DNA of 64,000 nt, taken from Rudaea sp. 3F27F6 (GTDB lineage Bacteria > Pseudomonadota > Gammaproteobacteria > Xanthomonadales > Rhodanobacteraceae). The position numbers and the translations under genes are program-made. The stretch spans positions 1-64,000 of the forward strand of contig NZ_SCNG01000001.1 in assembly GCF_005503555.1 (NCBI RefSeq), in the 5' to 3' direction. This document shows positions 8,432-16,329 of this stretch, one piece after another; the first letter of the stretch is position 1; every line of letters begins with the position of its first letter. The notes below the pieces were generated by a model. It worked only from the letters and a program-made list of their open reading frames with translations, searched no databases and was not told where the DNA came from.

Positions 8432-9577
8432 ATGAGTCCGCTCGCCGGCGTGCGCGTGCTCGATCTGACCCGGCTGCTGCCGGGTCCGTTCTGCACGCTG
8501 TATCTGGCGCAGCTCGGCGCGGACGTGATCAAGATTGAAGATCCCGACGGCGGCGACTACGCACGCCTCATGTCGCCGGAACTGTTTGCGCTGATCAATC
8601 GCGGCAAGGCTTCGGTCACGCTCGATCTGCGCAAACAGACGGATGCGGAAACCTTCCGCCGCCTCGCAATCGATGCCGATGTCGTCATCGAATCGTTCCG
8701 CCCCGGCGTGATGGACAAATCGGGCTGCGGCTATGCGGCGCTCAAGGCGATCAATCCGCGCCTCGTCTATGCCGCACTGACCGGCTACGGCCAGACCGGG
8801 CCGTATCGCGACCGCGCCGGCCACGATATGAATTTCCGCGGCTATGCCGGCGAACTGGAGCAGACCGGCGCCGGCGGCGGCGCGCCCGCATCGGGCAACT
8901 TCCAGACCGCCGATCTTGCCGGCGGCGCGCTCACCTGCGCGGTCGGCATTCTCGCCGCATTGCTCAAGGCGCGCGAAACCGGCGAGGGTTCGTTCGTCGA
9001 CGTCGGCATGCTCGACGGCACGCTAGCCCTGCAGGTGGTCGCATTGTCGACCTTGCGCATGCTCGGCCACGGCCTGCCGCGCGGCGCCGACGCCTTGTCC
9101 GGCGCCATGGCGAATTATCGGGTCTATGCCTGCGCGGATGGTCGCCATCTCGCCGTCGCGCCGCTCGAGTACAAATTCTTCGTGCGCCTCTGCCGTCTCG
9201 CCGGCCGGCAGGATTTGCTGGAACTGGCGCTCTCGCCCGACGAATCCGGGCAGCCTTTGCACGACGCCCTGTCCGTACTGTTCGCCGGCAAGCCGCGCGA
9301 CGAATGGGAACGCCTGCTCGCCGGCGAAGACACTTGCGTCAGCGCAATACTGAGTCTCGAAGAAGCGCTCGCCAACGAACACGTGCAGGCGCGCGGCATG
9401 ATCGCCGATGACGCCGGCAAGCCGGCGTTTCGCCTGCCGATCCATTTCGACCGGCCGCTGCCGGAAGTCGGCGCCGCACCGGAACTCGGCGCCGACAACG
9501 CGCGCATTCTCGGCGCCGTGGTCATGGCCACCAAGGTCGACGAGGAAACCGAAATGCGCAGCGGAGCCGAGACATGA
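8432..9577 (+). CDS. Alpha-methylacyl-CoA racemase-like CaiB/BaiF family protein
   Basis: A 381-residue family III CoA-transferase-fold protein. The N-terminus (LAGVRVLDLTRLLPGPFCT) is typical of the family. The three residues needed for 1,1-proton transfer in alpha-methylacyl-CoA racemase are present: His131 in AGHDMN, Asp161 in TADLAGG and Glu246 in APLEYKFF. Their spacing equals that of His126, Asp156 and Glu241 in the mycobacterial racemase, as I recall it. The enzyme would convert (2R)- to (2S)-methylacyl-CoA so that branched chains can enter beta-oxidation. The gene starts four bases after the SCP2 stop and overlaps the next gene by four. A CoA-transferase role cannot be excluded. Confidence 0.85.
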   Translation: MSPLAGVRVLDLTRLLPGPFCTLYLAQLGADVIKIEDPDGGDYARLMSPELFALINRGKASVTLDLRKQTDAETFRRLAIDADVVIESFRPGVMDKSGCGYAALKAINPRLVYAALTGYGQTGPYRDRAGHDMNFRGYAGELEQTGAGGGAPASGNFQTADLAGGALTCAVGILAALLKARETGEGSFVDVGMLDGTLALQVVALSTLRMLGHGLPRGADALSGAMANYRVYACADGRHLAVAPLEYKFFVRLCRLAGRQDLLELALSPDESGQPLHDALSVLFAGKPRDEWERLLAGEDTCVSAILSLEEALANEHVQARGMIADDAGKPAFRLPIHFDRPLPEVGAAPELGADNARILGAVVMATKVDEETEMRSGAET

Positions 9578-10353
9578 ACCTGCACGGCGTGGCCGCAGTC
9601 GTCACGGGCGGCGCGTCGGGCCTCGGCGAGGCGGCCGCACGCGCGCTTGCGAGCGAAGGCGCGAAAGTCGCGATCTTCGACTTCAATGCCGAGCGCGGCG
9701 ACGCGGTCGCACGCGATATCGGCGGCGTGTACTGCAAGGTCGATGTGACCTCGGACGCCGAAGTCGATGCGGCATTCACGCATGCGCGTACGATCCACGG
9801 ACAGGAACGCGTGCTGATCCATTGTGCGGGCACGGGATTCAACGGGCGCACCGCGTCGCGGTCGAAGTCGAGCGGTGAAATCCGTCATTTCCCACTCGAA
9901 CATTTCGAAGCGCTGATCAGGATCAATCTCGTCGGTACGTTCCGCTGCATCGCCAAGTCGGCGGCCGGCATGCTCGCGCTCGACCCGCTCGAAGGCGGCG
10001 AACGCGGCGCGATCGTCGGCACCGCCTCGGTCGCGGCCGAAGACGGACAGATCGGCCAAGCCGCCTACTCGGCCTCGAAGGCCGGCGTTGTCGGCATGAC
10101 TCTGCCAATCGCGCGCGACCTGATGGACGAAGGCATCCGCGTCAACACGATCATGCCGGGCACGTTCGACACGCCGCTGCTGCATCTGCTGCCGCCCGAG
10201 GTACAGGCTGGGCTCGACGCCGCGGTGCCGTTTCCGAAGCGCGCCGGCCGCCCCGACGAATTCGCCTCGCTCGCGTTGGAGATGTGCCGCAACAGTTATT
10301 TCAACGGCGCGGTCGTCCGCCTCGACGGCGCGATCCGCATGCCACCGCGGTGA
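9574..10353 (+). CDS. 3-hydroxyacyl-CoA dehydrogenase type 2 (HSD10-like SDR)
   Basis: A 259-residue short-chain dehydrogenase closely resembling HSD17B10/HSD10: nucleotide site TGGASGLGEAAARAL, the segment GTASVAAEDGQIGQAAYSAS with catalytic Tyr and Lys, then KAGVVGMTLPIARDL, and the C-terminal NGAVVRLDGAIRM. HSD10 oxidises L-3-hydroxyacyl-CoAs, 2-methyl-3-hydroxybutyryl-CoA and hydroxysteroids. With an R-specific dehydrogenase already present in the MFE-2, this gives the cluster an enzyme of a second specificity. The ATG overlaps the racemase stop by four bases. Confidence 0.88.
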   Translation: MNLHGVAAVVTGGASGLGEAAARALASEGAKVAIFDFNAERGDAVARDIGGVYCKVDVTSDAEVDAAFTHARTIHGQERVLIHCAGTGFNGRTASRSKSSGEIRHFPLEHFEALIRINLVGTFRCIAKSAAGMLALDPLEGGERGAIVGTASVAAEDGQIGQAAYSASKAGVVGMTLPIARDLMDEGIRVNTIMPGTFDTPLLHLLPPEVQAGLDAAVPFPKRAGRPDEFASLALEMCRNSYFNGAVVRLDGAIRMPPR

Positions 10354-10393
10354 TTTAGATACTTGGGAAAACCGATCCGGACGAGGCATCACG

Positions 10394-12064
10394 ATGAGCA
10401 TCGCGCCAGGCATCTTCGATTACGTGCACCTGCTTCTGCAGCGCGGCCGCGACATACCGGAGCGGCCGTGGCTGTATCAACCCATCGATGGCACGGAACG
10501 CGTCTACACGTGGGGCGAATGCGCATCCCAGGTGCAGCGCATGGCCAGCGCGCTGCGCGCTCGCGGCTGGCCGCCCGGCAGCCGCATCGCAATTTCCGGG
10601 CGCAATACGGCGCATTGGTTTCTCGCCGACCTCGCCATCACCATGGCCGGCTACGTCAGCGTCGGCCTTTATCCGAAACAAAGCGCAAAGGTCACGAAGT
10701 ATATTTTTGAGCATGCCGAAGTGCGCGCGGTCTTCGTCGGTCCGGCGCTCGACGTCGACGAGCTGATCACCGCGGTACCTGCGGGCATTCCGCGCTGGTC
10801 GCTGCCCTACCCCGGCGTGCCGCAGCTCGACGACGGCTGGGACGCGATGCTCGAAGGCCACACGCCCTACACCGACTATCGCCTGCCGCCGCCGGAGCAG
10901 ATGGTGATGCTCGTCTACACCTCGGGCACGAGCGGTTTTCCAAAGGCGGTGATGCTCAGCGCGGGCAATGTACAGTTCACCGCCCAGCGTCTGCTCCAAC
11001 ACATCCTGATCCCGCACGGTTTCATGCAGCCCGGAGGCAGCGACCGCCTGCTGTCGTATATGCCGCTTGCGCACTTCTTCGAGCGGCTCGTCGGCGAAGG
11101 CGCTTCGCTGATCACCGGCGCGCAGGTGCACTTCCTCGAAAACCTCGAGGTGTTCGCCGCCACGCTCGCGCGCGTGGCGCCGTCGATGTTCTGCGGCGTG
11201 CCGCTGGTCTACAGCCGCATTCAATCCGGCGTGCTGAAAAAGATGCCGCACCTCGACACGCTGGTGCGCGTTCCTGTGGTCAACCGCATCGTCCGGCGTT
11301 CGCTGCGCAAGGCGATCGGTCTGCAGAATGCGAAATTCATTCTGTCCGGCTCCGCGCCGATCGCTTCGTCCCTGGTCGAATGGTACGAGCGGCTCGGCAT
11401 CCGCGTGCTCAACGGCTGCGCGCCGACCGAAGCGTTCGCTTACATCGCCTGCAATCTCAACTGGGCCAACCGCATCGGCTCGACCGGCAAGGTGCTGCCC
11501 GACGCCGAGGTGAAGCTCGGCGAGGACGGCGAAATCCTCGTGCGCCATCCGGGTGTCATGCTCGGCTATCTCAAGGACGAGGAAGCCACGCGCAACGCGT
11601 TCACCGAAGACGGTTTTCTGCGCACCGGCGACAAGGGCCGCTTCGACGAGGACGGCTATCTGCACGTGATCGGCCGCACCAAGGAAATTTTCAAGACGAT
11701 GAAAGGCAAATACGTCGCGCCGGCACCGATCGAAGAAGCAGCGCGCACGCCCGACGTCGAAACCTGCTGCCTCGTCGGCCCCGGCGTGCCGCAGCCGATC
11801 CTGCTCGTATCGCTCGCGCCGGACGCGCTGAAGAAACCGCGCGACGCGATACAGCGCGATCTCGCTTCGGCGATGGAACGCGCAAACGCGTCGCTCGACT
11901 CGAACGAGCAGATCGGCAAGATCGTCATCGTCGCGCAACCGTGGACGATCGACAGTGGCTTGCTTACACCGACAATGAAAATCAAGCGCGAGCCGATCCA
12001 GCAGCACTATGCCGAGCTGATCGCGCGCGAGTCGGCCAATCGCAAGGCCATCGTATGGGAATGA
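10394..12064 (+). CDS. AMP-forming long-chain acyl-CoA ligase
   Basis: A 556-residue ANL-superfamily ligase that activates a free acid to its CoA thioester using ATP. Visible motifs are the phosphate-binding loop VYTSGTSGFPKAVML, the adenine/acyl segment NGCAPTEAFAY (replacing the common YGMTE form), the core FLRTGDKGRFDEDGYLHVIG with GRTKEIFKTMKGKYV, and the catalytic lysine region LTPTMKIKR near the C-terminus. Family resemblance is to FadD15-type long-chain ligases. It starts 40 bases after the dehydrogenase and overlaps the following hydrolase by 10 bases. It would supply the CoA esters used by the rest of the operon. Confidence 0.9.
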   Translation: MSIAPGIFDYVHLLLQRGRDIPERPWLYQPIDGTERVYTWGECASQVQRMASALRARGWPPGSRIAISGRNTAHWFLADLAITMAGYVSVGLYPKQSAKVTKYIFEHAEVRAVFVGPALDVDELITAVPAGIPRWSLPYPGVPQLDDGWDAMLEGHTPYTDYRLPPPEQMVMLVYTSGTSGFPKAVMLSAGNVQFTAQRLLQHILIPHGFMQPGGSDRLLSYMPLAHFFERLVGEGASLITGAQVHFLENLEVFAATLARVAPSMFCGVPLVYSRIQSGVLKKMPHLDTLVRVPVVNRIVRRSLRKAIGLQNAKFILSGSAPIASSLVEWYERLGIRVLNGCAPTEAFAYIACNLNWANRIGSTGKVLPDAEVKLGEDGEILVRHPGVMLGYLKDEEATRNAFTEDGFLRTGDKGRFDEDGYLHVIGRTKEIFKTMKGKYVAPAPIEEAARTPDVETCCLVGPGVPQPILLVSLAPDALKKPRDAIQRDLASAMERANASLDSNEQIGKIVIVAQPWTIDSGLLTPTMKIKREPIQQHYAELIARESANRKAIVWE

Positions 12065-13047
12065 ATTCCTCGGCGCCGGAGTCGTCGGCGAACGCCGCGG
12101 CCGTCGCGCACGTCCCGACTCACCCGGCGCTGCGTGGCGGCGAACCGGTCGAGCTGATCGCCGCCGACGGCGTGCGCCTGCGCGGCGAGCTGCTTATGCC
12201 GCGCGAGCCGCCGCGCGTCGCGATCGTGCTGTCGCACGCGATGATGGCGAATCGCCGCTCGCTCGACCGCCCCGAAGGCAAAGGCCTGCTCAGCGCGCTG
12301 TGCCGAGCCGGCGCCGCCGTGCTCTGGATGGATCTGCGCGGCCACGGCCAGAGCGATCTCGCCAACAGCAAGGGCGCGAACTGGACTTACGACGATCACG
12401 TTGCCGACGCGGGCCTAATGGCTGCCGAACTCGCGCGCCGATTTCCGGACGCGGAGCGCGTCGCCGTCGGCCATAGCCTGTTCGGTCACGCGGCGCTCGC
12501 GCACCAGATCAGAGTGACGGAAGGCGCGATCGCCCGCGGTGTCGCCTTCGACCGCTTCGTCCTGCTCGGCGTCAACGTATGGACACCGGCACTGGAACCG
12601 AATCGTGCGCGCTGGTGGGCGAAACGGGCCGTTGTGGCCGTGCTGCTCGGTCTGACGCGCCTGTACGGCCGCTTCCCGGCACGCCGTCTGCGTATAGGCT
12701 CGGACGACGAAGCGCTGGGCTTCGTGCAGCAAATGCACGAATGGACGCGAAGCTACTGGAGCGACCGTGCCGGGCATTCCTTCCGCACCTCGATGCGCCT
12801 GGTCAAAGTGCCCATGCTCAGCATCGCCGGCGCGAACGACCGACTACTCTCGGTGCCGCAATGCCAGCAGAATTTCGTCGCCCAGCTCGGCGGCAAGGTG
12901 GAGCACCGCGTCGTCGGCCGTGCGACCGGCTATGCCTGCGATCCGGGCCACATGGATCTCGTGCTCGATGCACGTATGGAAAAGCTCTGGGACGAGGTCG
13001 CGCAGTTCGCCGTCGCGGGCGGCCGAACGGATGCCGCCAGCCAATAA
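12055..13047 (+). CDS. Alpha/beta hydrolase
   Basis: A 330-residue alpha/beta-hydrolase. The nucleophile elbow is AVGHSLFGHAAL (Ser in GHSLFG). The acid is probably Asp in GANDRLL and the base His in DPGHMDLVLD. It lacks a signal peptide. Its start overlaps the ligase by 10 bases, so it is co-translated with the lipid operon and likely hydrolyses an ester, lactone or acyl-CoA intermediate. The exact substrate cannot be read from the sequence. The ATG at 12055 has AAGG upstream; the ATG at 12061 is an alternative. Confidence 0.85.
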   Translation: MGMNSSAPESSANAAAVAHVPTHPALRGGEPVELIAADGVRLRGELLMPREPPRVAIVLSHAMMANRRSLDRPEGKGLLSALCRAGAAVLWMDLRGHGQSDLANSKGANWTYDDHVADAGLMAAELARRFPDAERVAVGHSLFGHAALAHQIRVTEGAIARGVAFDRFVLLGVNVWTPALEPNRARWWAKRAVVAVLLGLTRLYGRFPARRLRIGSDDEALGFVQQMHEWTRSYWSDRAGHSFRTSMRLVKVPMLSIAGANDRLLSVPQCQQNFVAQLGGKVEHRVVGRATGYACDPGHMDLVLDARMEKLWDEVAQFAVAGGRTDAASQ

Positions 13048-13076
13048 AAAAGCCACCGCGGCGGGTGGCTTTTTTA
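13046..13076. terminator. Bidirectional intrinsic terminator
   Basis: A stem AGCCACC / GGTGGCT (13051-13070) is flanked by A5-6 on the left and T6 on the right, so it ends both the plus-strand lipid operon and the minus-strand tRNA-Pro transcript. Confidence 0.85.
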
Positions 13077-13083
13077 GCAAATC

Positions 13084-13160
<77 letters not shown>

Positions 13161-13268
13161 ACTTGGGTGGTCCGCTGCCTTGACGGGATTGCGCGGTGAA
13201 CGCGCTGCGGCAGCGAGCCGCGCATGATAATGGTCGATCGCCTCGCGCGCAACCTCTGCGCGAAGAAT

Positions 13269-13910
13269 TCACTCGGCGGGGACAACCGTGATCTTCACGC
13301 GCATGCGGTCACCCGGATCGAACGGCAGGCGCGCCATGTAGATTTCGCCCTTGTAGCGATACTCGACGTCGTAGCCGATGATGCGGCGTTCCGGCTGTGC
13401 GTGTGGGCGGATCGTGCGTACGTCACGACAGTCGCGCAGCGACGCGGCGACGGCATCGCGCTCGGCGTCGGCTTGCTGCTGCATCTGGTTGTTCGTCGCC
13501 TGGTCCTGCGCGGCGGCGATGCGATTGCCGGCGACGCCGCCGGCGACCGCGCCGACTGCCGTCGCGGCCTTGTTGCCGTCGCCGTGACCGAAAGCATGAC
13601 CGATGACGCCGCCGATCAGCGCGCCGATCACCGTGCCGGTCGCGCGGTTGTCGGCCTGTTCGTTGTTGCCGTTGGCCGGCGGAGGCGGCGGTGACTCGTC
13701 ATTGCAATTGGCCAGCGCCGCACGGTTCTGCTCCGCCTCGACGGCGGGATCGGGCGCGGGCTCGTAAACGGCATCGACCCGCAGCACGTCGGCCCAACCA
13801 TAACGGGTCGACTCCGCAGCGATCGGCTGCGGGTGCGCGGCGGTGTGGTCCTGCGCGTGGCAGAGTTCCACAAGCAGCATGCTCGCAATGAGAATGCCGG
13901 GTAGCTTCAT
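13269..13910 (-). CDS. Exported glycine-zipper protein
   Basis: A 213-residue protein with an N-terminal signal peptide (MKLPGILIASMLLVELCHAQ), a Pro-rich linker, then a glycine-zipper hairpin (TGTVIGALIGGVIGHAFG and AATAVGAVAGGVAGNRIA) like those of the 17-kDa surface antigen/SlyB group. The C-terminal third is a beta-rich domain ending FDPGDRMRVKITVVPAE. An outer-membrane-associated stress or permeability role is common in the family but not shown here. I chose the ATG at 13910, which gives a compact signal peptide; an upstream ATG at 13934 is possible. Confidence 0.75.
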   Translation of the reverse strand: MKLPGILIASMLLVELCHAQDHTAAHPQPIAAESTRYGWADVLRVDAVYEPAPDPAVEAEQNRAALANCNDESPPPPPANGNNEQADNRATGTVIGALIGGVIGHAFGHGDGNKAATAVGAVAGGVAGNRIAAAQDQATNNQMQQQADAERDAVAASLRDCRDVRTIRPHAQPERRIIGYDVEYRYKGEIYMARLPFDPGDRMRVKITVVPAE

Positions 13911-14152
13911 TTTGTTCACGGCTCCAAACGACATGTTTCGACGATCGCGCTGGCGATGGCGAACTCATAAAACGTGTCCGCATCGCGGCATCGGTTCCCC
14001 CCGATCGTCGCGCGCGCCACGTTGAACTGGCCGGCATTACAGCATGGGCAGGCTGAATGCGGACTAAGGAAAACCTGAAGAAATCCGCAGCGAAACCGCG
14101 TCACACCAAGGGTTTAGCGCAACTTTGGAAGCTGAACGCAAAGCCGTTGCGC

Positions 14153-14164
14153 TACAATTCAATT
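14153..14164 (+). promoter_or_regulatory. -10 box six bases before the cysS ATG
   Basis: TACAAT (14153-14158) is followed by six bases and then the ATG at 14165, so the transcript would begin at or next to the start codon. No Shine-Dalgarno sequence is present. I find no good -35 box, so confidence is limited. Confidence 0.45.
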
Positions 14165-15586
14165 ATGAAACTACGACTGCACAATTCCCTGACGCGCCGC
14201 GTCGAAGAGTTCGTTCCGCTCGACCCGAAGCGCGTCACCATGTATCTGTGCGGCCCGACCGTCTACAACTACGTGCACATCGGCAACGCGCGCGGACCGG
14301 TGGTATTCGGCCTGCTCGTGCGCCTGCTGCGGCGCATCTACGGCGCGCAGCATGTGGTTTTCGCGCGCAACATCACCGACGTCGACGACAAGATCAACAA
14401 CGCCGCGGCCGAAGCCGGCGTACCGATCGGCACGATCACTACGCGCTTCGCCGATGCCTATGCACAGGACATGGCCAAGCTCGGCGTCGACGCGCCGGAC
14501 ATCACGCCCTACGCGACGGCGCATATCGGCGAAATCATCGCGATGTGCGAACGTCTGATCGCCGGCGGCCATGCGTACGCGGCCGAAGGCCATGTGTTGT
14601 TCGACGTCGCCTCGTTCCCTGCTTACGGTGCACTCTCAGGCCGCTCGACCGACGAAATGATTGCCGGCGCGCGTGTCGAGATCGCGCCGTACAAGAAGAA
14701 TCCGGCCGACTTCGTGCTGTGGAAACCGTCGACATCCGACCTGCCCGGCTGGGACAGCCCCTGGGGCCGCGGCCGCCCGGGCTGGCATATCGAATGCTCG
14801 GCGATGAGCGAGGCGCATCTCGGCGAAACGATCGACATCCACGCCGGCGGCAACGACCTGCTCTTTCCGCATCACGAGAACGAAGTCGCGCAGTCGACCT
14901 GCGCGCACGGCGGCAAGGTGTTCGCGCGCTACTGGCTGCACAACGGCATGCTTGCGATCGAAGGCAAGAAGATGTCGAAATCGCTCGGCAATACCTTGGT
15001 GCTGCACGACCTGCTCGAACAGCATCCGCCGGAACTGCTGCGCTACATGCTGATGAAGGCGCATTACACCCAGCCGCTGGACTGGTCCGCCGCGTCACTG
15101 GAGCAGGCGCGGCGCACGCTCGACGGTTTGTATACGACGCTGCGCGATCTCGCCGTCGTGCCTTCAACGACGTCGACCGACTTGCCGGAAGAATTCCTCG
15201 GCGCGCTCGCCGACGATCTCAACACACCCGAAGCGCTGGCCGTGCTATCGCGCCTTGCCGACGCGGCGCGCCGTGCTGGCGATGCGCAGGCGCAACTCGA
15301 AGCGAAGTCTGCACTGCTCAGTGCCGGCGCGTTCCTCGGTCTGCTGCAGATCGATGCGGAAGCATGGTTCCAGGGCTCGACCGCAGACTCCGCGCTCGAC
15401 GAGGCCGAAGTGCAGCAACTCGTCGACGCACGCCAGGCGGCAAAGAAGGCAAAGAACTTCGCCGAAGCCGATCGCCTGCGCGCCCGGCTGCTCGAACTCG
15501 GCATCGTCGTCGAAGACACGCCGCAGGGTCCGCGTTGGAAACGCGTTGCTCCGCCCAAAGATTCGGGTACCGAGGAACCTCGATGA
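14165..15586 (+). CDS. cysS: Cysteinyl-tRNA synthetase
   Basis: A 473-residue class I synthetase that charges tRNA-Cys. It shows the HIGH-like motif HIGNARG after [10 protein letters not shown], the zinc-site region with GWHIECSAM and [10 protein letters not shown], and the KMSKS loop ([12 protein letters not shown]). Length is normal. The start has no ribosome-binding site; the -10-like TACAAT directly upstream suggests a leaderless message. The stop overlaps the start of sufE. Confidence 0.97.
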   Translation: MKLRLHNSLTRRVEEFVPLDPKRVTMYLCGPTVYNYVHIGNARGPVVFGLLVRLLRRIYGAQHVVFARNITDVDDKINNAAAEAGVPIGTITTRFADAYAQDMAKLGVDAPDITPYATAHIGEIIAMCERLIAGGHAYAAEGHVLFDVASFPAYGALSGRSTDEMIAGARVEIAPYKKNPADFVLWKPSTSDLPGWDSPWGRGRPGWHIECSAMSEAHLGETIDIHAGGNDLLFPHHENEVAQSTCAHGGKVFARYWLHNGMLAIEGKKMSKSLGNTLVLHDLLEQHPPELLRYMLMKAHYTQPLDWSAASLEQARRTLDGLYTTLRDLAVVPSTTSTDLPEEFLGALADDLNTPEALAVLSRLADAARRAGDAQAQLEAKSALLSAGAFLGLLQIDAEAWFQGSTADSALDEAEVQQLVDARQAAKKAKNFAEADRLRARLLELGIVVEDTPQGPRWKRVAPPKDSGTEEPR

Positions 15587-16041
15587 CCATGCAGCCTGAC
15601 CTTTCCGCTACCGGCCAGTTGGGCGAAGCGACCGCGCAAGCCGCGCAGAACGCGATCGCCGAGGAATTCGCCTTCTTCGGCGACTGGACCGAACGCTACC
15701 AGTACCTGATCGACCTCGGCCGCAAGCTGCCGCCGTTTCCGGAGGCGTTGAAGACCGAGGAGCACAAAGTGCAGGGCTGCCAGTCGCAAGTCTGGCTCGT
15801 GGCGAGCGGCGACGCGCAAAGGCTGGATTTCCAGGCGATCAGCGACTCGGCGATCGTCTCCGGCCTGATCGCCCTGCTCCTACGCGTCTACTCGGGCCGT
15901 TCGGCCCAGGAAGTGCTCGATACCGAGCCGCGCTATGTCGAAGCGATCGGTCTGGCCAAGCATCTTTCGCCGACACGCAGCAACGGCCTCGCCGCGATGC
16001 TGCAGACGATCAAGGCCCACGCGCGCGCCGCGCTCGGCTGA
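15583..16041 (+). CDS. sufE: SufE-family sulfur acceptor
   Basis: A 152-residue SufE protein, which accepts persulfide sulfur from a cysteine desulfurase for Fe-S cluster assembly. The acceptor Cys is in [14 protein letters not shown], and the C-terminal [16 protein letters not shown] is typical. GAGGAA precedes the ATG, which overlaps the cysS stop (ATGA), so the two are translationally coupled. No suf operon genes are adjacent. Confidence 0.9.
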   Translation: MTMQPDLSATGQLGEATAQAAQNAIAEEFAFFGDWTERYQYLIDLGRKLPPFPEALKTEEHKVQGCQSQVWLVASGDAQRLDFQAISDSAIVSGLIALLLRVYSGRSAQEVLDTEPRYVEAIGLAKHLSPTRSNGLAAMLQTIKAHARAALG

Positions 16042-16186
16042 TCTCCCTACTGAAGTTCGCCGCGCAATCGGCTGATCCGCCAGCATCCTGACGCCCGGCG
16101 CTCGACGCATCGGGCGAATTCGGCATTTGCTTATTGCTGCGCGGCGCCTTTTCTTTCCCTCTCCAGTAGTGTTAACTCGATCACTG

Positions 16187-16214
16187 GTTACGTTTCTTTA
16201 CAAAGAAACGTAAC
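16187..16214. repeat. 13-bp perfect inverted repeat upstream of the S53 peptidase
   Basis: Arm GTTACGTTTCTTT (16187-16199), loop AC, and the exact complementary arm (16202-16214). There is no T-run beyond it. It may be an operator or structured leader for the peptidase, or a member of the same dispersed family as 4076-4111. The rest of 16042-16329 shows no gene. Confidence 0.7.
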
Positions 16215-16329
16215 GCTGTCGGGGTGCTTCAGTGTTTTCGGGGTTTGTGGTTCCAGTGCGGTCATGGCACGCGGCTCGGGAGGCTGCATGCCGAAACCTA
16301 CTCGTCACCAACTTTACGGAGAAACCTAC

